The position numbers were made by a program, and so were the translations under genes. Below are positions 59,807-64,000 of a stretch of 64,000 bases of DNA, piece by piece (the first letter of the stretch is position 1; each line of letters starts with the position of its first letter). The notes under the pieces are model-generated. The model saw only the letters and a list, made by a program, of their open reading frames with translations, ran no database searches and had not been told where the DNA came from. Source of the DNA: JBDREC01 sp043820105 [NCBI: Pseudomonadota bacterium] (lineage in GTDB: Bacteria; Bdellovibrionota_F; JAHFAK01); the NCBI GenBank assembly GCA_043820105.1, contig JBDREC010000103.1, positions 59,280-123,279 on the forward strand, read 5' to 3'.

Positions 59807-60638
59807 AGGTGCCAGGCGACAATAGAACAAAAAGGAACATGCACTTTCTTCCAATTTCCAAAAAACAGAAAATTCATTTTTTGATAAGTTCTTGAAACAT
59901 TACAACATAATCTTTAGGCATTAATTTTGCATAAACCCCCTATTATGCCCAGAAAAAAAACACCAAAACAAATGCAAAGTGTTCATGTTACACACAGGTG
60001 CCATAATAAAAGCTATTTTTTTAATCTTAAACAAAATTGGCACGATATTGTTTCTTGGATAAATTGTTTGCCTTTATTTTTTCAAATTGAAATTCATCAC
60101 CTTGTTTTTCTGTCCAATCATCTTCATATGCATCTAACTCCGAAACTTGACAATTTTGGAGAGGCAATGTGCTATACATTTAGCAATCTTGCTAAATATC
60201 TGAACTACAAAAACAATAAGATTAATCAAATATTTGGCTCAAGATATTCTGCCACACGCATAATACATCAAGAGCATACAGAAAATATTATTAGATATAT
60301 ATACCAGAATCCTATTAAGGCAGGAATTGCAAAAAGTCCTTTTGATTATCCCTTTTCTAGCCTAGGTTTTTATTTTGGTTATAAAAACAACGGCTTAGTT
60401 TTAAAGCCTGACCAATATACTCAAAATTTATTAAATCTTGGAATTGAAGGTTTGTTTAAATTAAAAAGGAAAATAGAAGACCCCATAAAAAAGGAGGATC
60501 ATCGCTTAATACAAGAATCCTTAAGGAGAAGTGAATTTAAGTTTACCCTAAAGCAATTAAAAGAAATTCGTGGAAGACAAAGTAGTTTGATTTTATAAAT
60601 TCGCATGTTCCTTTTTGAACGGATGTCACCTGGCACCT
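59807..60638 (+). mobile_element. RAYT element 2 with inverted ends
   Basis: The left end (GGTGCCAGGCGAC at about 59808-59820, then GAACAAAAAGGAACATGC at 59825-59842) and the right end (GCATGTTCCTTTTTGAAC at 60603-60620, then GTCACCTGGCACC at 60624-60636) are inverted copies with few differences. They enclose one RAYT gene. GGTGCCAGG/CCTGGCACC is typical of REP-like termini. Confidence 0.75.
59945..60598 (+). CDS. REP-associated tyrosine transposase (RAYT) 2
   Basis: The ATG at 59945 (MPRKKTPKQMQSVHVTHRCH) fits the usual RAYT start better than the TTG at 59927. The protein has about 217 residues. The HUH motif reads LSNHLHMHL (H-x-H kept) and the tyrosine region is IRYIYQNPIKAGI. It differs from RAYT 1 in length and in lacking the long C-terminal DNA-binding region. 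Flanking inverted repeats suggest it could still mobilise its ends. No strong ribosome-binding site is seen. Confidence 0.85.
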   Translation: MPRKKTPKQMQSVHVTHRCHNKSYFFNLKQNWHDIVSWINCLPLFFQIEIHHLVFLSNHLHMHLTPKLDNFGEAMCYTFSNLAKYLNYKNNKINQIFGSRYSATRIIHQEHTENIIRYIYQNPIKAGIAKSPFDYPFSSLGFYFGYKNNGLVLKPDQYTQNLLNLGIEGLFKLKRKIEDPIKKEDHRLIQESLRRSEFKFTLKQLKEIRGRQSSLIL

Positions 60639-60660
60639 TGTTCTTTCAGTTTCTTTTCCA

Positions 60661-60706
60661 TACTGAATACTGAATACTGTATACTGAATACCGAATACTA
60701 AATAGG
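60661..60706 (+). repeat. 7-base tandem repeat upstream of the pilin gene
   Basis: About six units of TGAATAC (variants TGTATAC, CGAATAC, TAAATAG) lie 45-90 bases before the pilin start, between the RAYT 2 end and the pilin ribosome-binding site. Copy-number change could alter promoter spacing. Confidence 0.65.
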
Positions 60707-60749
60707 CTAATAGCCCAATTATTAACAACTTTTTTCAAAGGAGAACACA

Positions 60750-61244
60750 ATGAAAAAAAAAGGCTTTACACTGGTTGAACTAATGATCGTTGTTGCCATT
60801 ATCGGCATTTTGGCAGCGATCGCGATTCCATCTTTTATGGCTTATATTAAAAAGTCAAAAAAATCAGAGGTTAATGCTTTGATAAATGGAATCTTTGCTG
60901 CTGAAGCTGATTATAACATTGATGCAGCAAAATTTCATGCATGTCCTGTTAAACCAACTGATGACGTTAATGTTTTAGATGGAAATAAACAGGCAGGTTC
61001 CCAAGCAGCATTTGCAGGTGACACTAATGGTTTTAAAATCATTGGCTTTGTTCCTGATCAGGATATTTACTCAGGAGCTTTTGTAGCATGTCCTGATACA
61101 ACAACATTCTGTGGGGTTAATGTTTACCAAGATTTAGACGATGATGGCACAAGGGCAAATTATATTCAAGGGATTAGAAGAGATAAGCTTGGTGGTGCTA
61201 ATGCTTATAAAGATGGCGCTGTTAATACTATTCAAGAAGATTAA
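60750..61244 (+). CDS. pilA: Type IV major pilin (PilA/PilE-like)
   Basis: The 164-residue prepilin has a short class III leader MKKKG, cleavage before F, and the conserved mature start [20 protein letters not shown] with the Glu at +5. It would be processed by PilD and assembled into a pilus. The globular part has four cysteines ([16 protein letters not shown]) for disulphides. AAAGGAG precedes the ATG. No other pilus genes are in the window. A single pilin gene of this size fits the deltaproteobacterial PilA type; the GIFAAEADY segment after the helix is typical. Confidence 0.92.
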   Translation: MKKKGFTLVELMIVVAIIGILAAIAIPSFMAYIKKSKKSEVNALINGIFAAEADYNIDAAKFHACPVKPTDDVNVLDGNKQAGSQAAFAGDTNGFKIIGFVPDQDIYSGAFVACPDTTTFCGVNVYQDLDDDGTRANYIQGIRRDKLGGANAYKDGAVNTIQED

Positions 61245-61459
61245 TTAACACTAAATGTAGATAGTAAATTTCAATTATCTGCTACCCACAATTCATCTAG
61301 CTTCTTTGCTAAAGCTTTCCAGGAAATAATATTCAAGTCTGTTCTATCCTGCTAATAATCAGCACCTAAAATGACTGTTTTTTTATCCAGAGAAAAATGT
61401 GAAAATATGCCACCCACATTTTATTATAAGATATATTCTCTTTTTATTTTGTTCCATCT

Positions 61460-61597
61460 TCATTTTTGCAAAACAATATAATTTTCTAATATAATATTCT
61501 GAAAAGATTCTGAAATACTGTGCCAGTCAAGAACATCAACAATATAGGGTATATTTGATTCTGAAAAGACCTGTTTTATTTCATTTAACTTTGAAAA
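61460..61597 (-). pseudogene. C-terminal remnant of an MNT-type nucleotidyltransferase
   Basis: The stretch FSKLNEIKQVFSESNIPYIV then DVLDWHSISESFQNIIL is the diagnostic C-terminal part of MNT nucleotidyltransferases ('lpy-VDlvDw-sis-eFr-iI'). The GS-x-R-G…D-x-D half is missing. The rest of the 61245-61648 gap also holds other decayed coding traces, for instance VILGADY and WKALAKKLDELWVADN on the minus strand. This is a decayed toxin-antitoxin locus. Confidence 0.55.
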
Positions 61598-61648
61598 ACT
61601 AATTTTAAAAAAACTTAGTCATTTTTTATCTCCTCTCTACTATTTTAA

Positions 61649-62194
61649 TTAACTACAATTATCAGCATGAACAGAGTAATAGCCCTTAATAATAGTATTT
61701 CTTTTAAAATAACTTGAAACCGCGAAGATGATGTTATGCTTATATACCACTTCAATTCTACTCATTGGATGAATCGTGTATGCGCATCCGGTATCAACTT
61801 CGGGATAAGGGTTTCCTTCTACTTCGATCCTAAAAATTATATGATCATGAACAGACGAGTCTGTGGCTTTTACTAATCCTTCAATATAAGGAAAACCATG
61901 CCCAGATCTTTTTTTTATTTTCCATGTTGAGTTCTCAGAAAATTTCACTTTAAATTCTGCTGGCATATATTTATTTAATTTATTTTCCACTTCTTTAACT
62001 AAACTTAATAAGAACTCAGGATCTGTTACATTACCAATAAATTCATCATCTAAAATCGGTAAGGCTCTGCTTACAGGTTCTACCATAATTTCAATTCCAT
62101 TATCATCATAAATGATTACTTCATCCTGAGCATACAATGAACAAAATGAAATTACTAAAATTGCTAGTGTTGTTAATAATATCTTTGTTTTCAT
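61649..62194 (-). CDS. Secreted hypothetical protein
   Basis: The ATG at 62194 has GGAGG eight bases upstream. The 181-residue product has a Sec signal peptide (KILLTTLAILVISFCSLYAQ) and a small alpha/beta mature domain with two cysteines. No family is recognised; the middle (FLLSLVKEVENKLNKYMPAE… WKIKKRSGHGFPYIEG) is unremarkable. It is probably periplasmic. It follows the 62267-63292 gene on the same strand but with an 80-base gap. Confidence 0.6.
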   Translation of the reverse strand: MKTKILLTTLAILVISFCSLYAQDEVIIYDDNGIEIMVEPVSRALPILDDEFIGNVTDPEFLLSLVKEVENKLNKYMPAEFKVKFSENSTWKIKKRSGHGFPYIEGLVKATDSSVHDHIIFRIEVEGNPYPEVDTGCAYTIHPMSRIEVVYKHNIIFAVSSYFKRNTIIKGYYSVHADNCS

Positions 62195-62266
62195 GGTCTT
62201 TCCCTCCATTATTTAGCTTCAAATATTATTTATGAAGCCTTAAATTATTAATAAATACCCTCAATA

Positions 62267-63292
62267 TCATGAGGTCAAAAAAGAAGAGCTTTCTTCTTTT
62301 TGTTTTGAGTTTAGTTTTACATCAATATAGGTTTTTATAATATTTTCATCAGCAAGTATAAAAAGCTTATCTTGCTTGTATGCTTCGGCTTTATTGTTTA
62401 AGGAATTATATCTTGGTTTTAGTTTTTCTATTTTTTCCTTAATTTCTTCCATCCTAGCATGAAAATATTTTTCAGATACTGTCCCATCAAGAAAAGCCTT
62501 CTGATATTGCAAACTCACTAAAACCATCTTTTGAGACTCTTGTAGGATTTCTCTTCTGACTATTTCAGCTTGTGCATATTTTTGTTGATAAATTGAAACT
62601 TGGTATCTTTGATTTTCATCTAAATTTGCCATTGCAGCTTCAAAATCCCTCATAGTTTTTTCATTTTCAGCGGTATTTATAAGTGGATCTTCATATCGAT
62701 TTTCTTCACCATTTTCATTTTCTGTATGTTGGGAAGGAGGCATTGGACTTTCAGTTGCATTGCCTGCTTTGGAAGTTGCATTATTTTCTTCACCCTCAGG
62801 TTTATTAGAATGATCGCTATTGCCTCTAACTGCCAAGTCATTTTCCACTGATGCGATGGTTTCTTCAGCAATAGATTTTGGACAATTTCTGTTTTTAGTA
62901 TTTTCGCCAAATATGATTGAATTAAAATCTTCTAATATTCTATTAGCTCTTTCATATTCATCAATAACAACATTATCACAGTCAGCACCAAGAGCAAAAC
63001 CTTTGCTTACTCGATCCAAACAATAATTATATCTATCCTGCAAAGCACCCTTATTTCTTTCTGCCAAATAAACATGCATTTCACTTTGACAGCCAATAGT
63101 GAGCTTTTTAAGCTTTCTTTTTCCATCATAAATATTATCAAGGTCAAAATACCTTAAACCAGCTGTTTCTTTGACTTTAATAATATCTTTTTCTTTTGCT
63201 TCAGTGATACATTCATTTAAGGAAGCATAACTTAATGATGAAAAAATAATAGATACAAATAGTACTTTACTTATAAAAGTTGAAAAGTTCAT
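62267..63292 (-). CDS. Secreted helical hypothetical protein
   Basis: The ATG at 63292 has GGAGGATGG upstream, better than the frame start at 63331. The 341-residue product has a Sec signal peptide (FISKVLFVSIIFSSLSYA). An N-terminal part with five cysteines (for example CITEAKEKD, IGCQSEMHV, NYCLDRVSKG) is followed by a disordered Asn/Glu-rich linker (about 150-200) and a C-terminal coiled coil (about 205-325). It is probably periplasmic; family unknown. Confidence 0.6.
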   Translation of the reverse strand: MNFSTFISKVLFVSIIFSSLSYASLNECITEAKEKDIIKVKETAGLRYFDLDNIYDGKRKLKKLTIGCQSEMHVYLAERNKGALQDRYNYCLDRVSKGFALGADCDNVVIDEYERANRILEDFNSIIFGENTKNRNCPKSIAEETIASVENDLAVRGNSDHSNKPEGEENNATSKAGNATESPMPPSQHTENENGEENRYEDPLINTAENEKTMRDFEAAMANLDENQRYQVSIYQQKYAQAEIVRREILQESQKMVLVSLQYQKAFLDGTVSEKYFHARMEEIKEKIEKLKPRYNSLNNKAEAYKQDKLFILADENIIKTYIDVKLNSKQKEESSSFLTS

Positions 63293-63665
63293 ATCCCATC
63301 CTCCAAATTTAATATTTAACCTAGCTAGCATATTATCATAGCAAAACTAATGCCAATTCAGATAAGCTCATATTTCATTACAATTACTGTTACTTATGAA
63401 TCGTGATTTTTTGTAATAAACTAAAAAGAGACAATAGTGCAAGCCCCCTTGAGGACGTTTCTCTTACCTATAATCCCGGCACATTTCCCCCTGGGCTTGT
63501 GACATAATTGTCCCGGGTGATTGTGCACAAAGTGCATGTTTTAGTTTATGACTCAAAAGCCAATGCCCATAAGTCCTCGAATATATTTAATTATATTTAA
63601 GGCAAGTTATTGGCATCTAAAATGCCATATAATCAAAGTATGTTCAATTAACAAGCGGGGTAGAC
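63293..63665. other. Gene-free region with a GC-richer block
   Basis: Between 63440 and 63545 the DNA is richer in G+C than its surroundings and shows CAAGCCC…GGGCTTG and GTGCAC/GTGCAT self-complementary pieces. It may encode a structured RNA or a leader, but I recognise no family. Confidence 0.3.
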
Positions 63666-63896
63666 ATGAGGGGATTATTTATTAAAAAGATTTCATCTTT
63701 AAAAGTTATTATTTTTACTTTTGTAACGGTCCTTTATAATTATTCATGGGCTAATCAAACAAACTACTTATCAGATGAGCAAGTTAAAACCCTGTTATCA
63801 ACACATAAACTTGAAGTGTTAGATAATGTATTCGAATTTGCTGTTTACGATGGGGCAGCATCCGTAGGAACTTTCTGGGATAATATTCAAGTATAA
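63666..63896 (+). CDS. Small secreted hypothetical protein
   Basis: The 76-residue product starts at an ATG with AGCGGGG about seven bases upstream and has a signal peptide (VIIFTFVTVLYNYSWA) followed by a short mature part (NQTNYLSDEQVKTLLSTHKL…). It ends at FWDNIQV, so it is probably complete but small; truncation of a longer protein cannot be excluded. It is followed by a strong inverted repeat that may end transcription. Confidence 0.55.
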   Translation: MRGLFIKKISSLKVIIFTFVTVLYNYSWANQTNYLSDEQVKTLLSTHKLEVLDNVFEFAVYDGAASVGTFWDNIQV

Positions 63897-63934
63897 AGGT
63901 TCAATTGGTGCAAAAGATATAAAAACTAAAACAT

Positions 63935-63982
63935 AAAGCACATATTGAGGAGGATGTACTCATCATCCTCAATATGTGCTTT
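63935..63982. terminator. Strong hairpin after the last gene
   Basis: A 22-base arm beginning AAAGCACATATTGAGG pairs with a matching arm across the loop TACT, with one mismatch. It lacks a T-run (GCTTTGCAAAAG follows), so it could be a bidirectional terminator, an mRNA-stabilising stem or the end of a mobile repeat. Confidence 0.5.
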
Positions 63983-64000
63983 GCAAAAGTTATGTTCATG

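Noticed and set aside
59612-59884. 90-codon plus-strand frame before RAYT 2
   Set aside because: It overlaps the hsdM remnant in another frame and runs into the inverted repeat of the element, so it is not a gene.
63497-63513. GTGACA…TGTCCC near 63500 as a regulon site
   Set aside because: The spacer is four bases, not five, and no -10 stands at the required distance on either strand.

Overview
The window is about 64 kb of AT-rich DNA from a Gram-negative bacterium. Supporting evidence is a type IV pilin with a class III leader (60750-61244), several lipobox lipoproteins, PEGA, thrombospondin type 3 and SBBP/delta-60 repeat envelope proteins, an FHA protein and two Hanks-type kinases. This combination recalls deltaproteobacterial lineages in the broad sense (Myxococcota, Bdellovibrionota and relatives). 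No rRNA or universal marker is present, so the assignment is inference. Much of the window is accessory DNA: transposon remnants, a tRNA fragment, defence genes and truncated genes.

Layout. 1-5 kb: an internally deleted IS1182-type transposase, a CxxG-repeat peptide gene, a RAYT (REP-associated transposase) element with inverted ends, a second RAYT remnant, a lipoprotein and a Fis-type HTH remnant. 5-12 kb: a 3' fragment of tRNA-Leu(UAG), likely an old attachment site, then an XRE gene, an AlbA/HATPase protein flanked by a duplicated piece of the XRE gene, small genes, an AIPR phage-resistance protein and a DUF1643-like protein. 12.4-19.3 kb: a DnaE-like polymerase lacking its C-terminal third, a Cas4-like/DEDD exonuclease (DUF2779), and an AlbA-WYL pair. 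19.3-31.1 kb: a second CxxG peptide gene, a small HTH regulator divergent from a large lipoprotein, and an FHA/lipoprotein/kinase/kinase/secreted-nuclease run. 31.2-35.4 kb: a metallo-beta-lactamase-fold protein, a possible PD-(D/E)XK protein, two unknowns and a WYL regulator. 35.5-44.4 kb: an unusual cluster with Sel1, membrane RadC/JAB, J-domain, catalytically dead DnaB-like and DnaA-like (AAA+ only) proteins, interrupted by a wHTH-MNT-HEPN toxin-antitoxin module. 44.6-52.8 kb: a hybrid defence operon (type I-like methylase, HsdS, small protein, DndD-like, DndE-HerA fusion). 53-59.6 kb: a second envelope module (TSP3/Ig/SBBP lipoprotein, PEGA protein, near-identical secreted nuclease). 59.7-64 kb: an hsdM remnant cut by a second RAYT element, the pilin, an MNT remnant and secreted unknowns.

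The main discovery is a repeated 32-bp promoter: GGACA-N5-TGTCAC-N6-ATGNTANANT. It is an extended -10 (TGN-TANANT) whose -35 region is replaced by the imperfect palindrome GTGACA-N5-TGTCAC. I find nine good copies and three weaker ones, all with identical internal spacing. They precede the DnaE-like, DnaA-like and DnaB-like genes, the Sel1/JAB/J-domain operon, the FHA/kinase operon, the 20.6-kb lipoprotein, the MBL gene, an unknown gene at 41.35 kb, and a small HTH gene that would be autoregulated. I infer one regulon linking replication-protein look-alikes with surface/signalling modules. Its regulator is probably the HTH protein at 19884-20111 or one of the two WYL proteins. Its function is unknown; a DNA-damage, phage-response or DNA-uptake programme would all fit.
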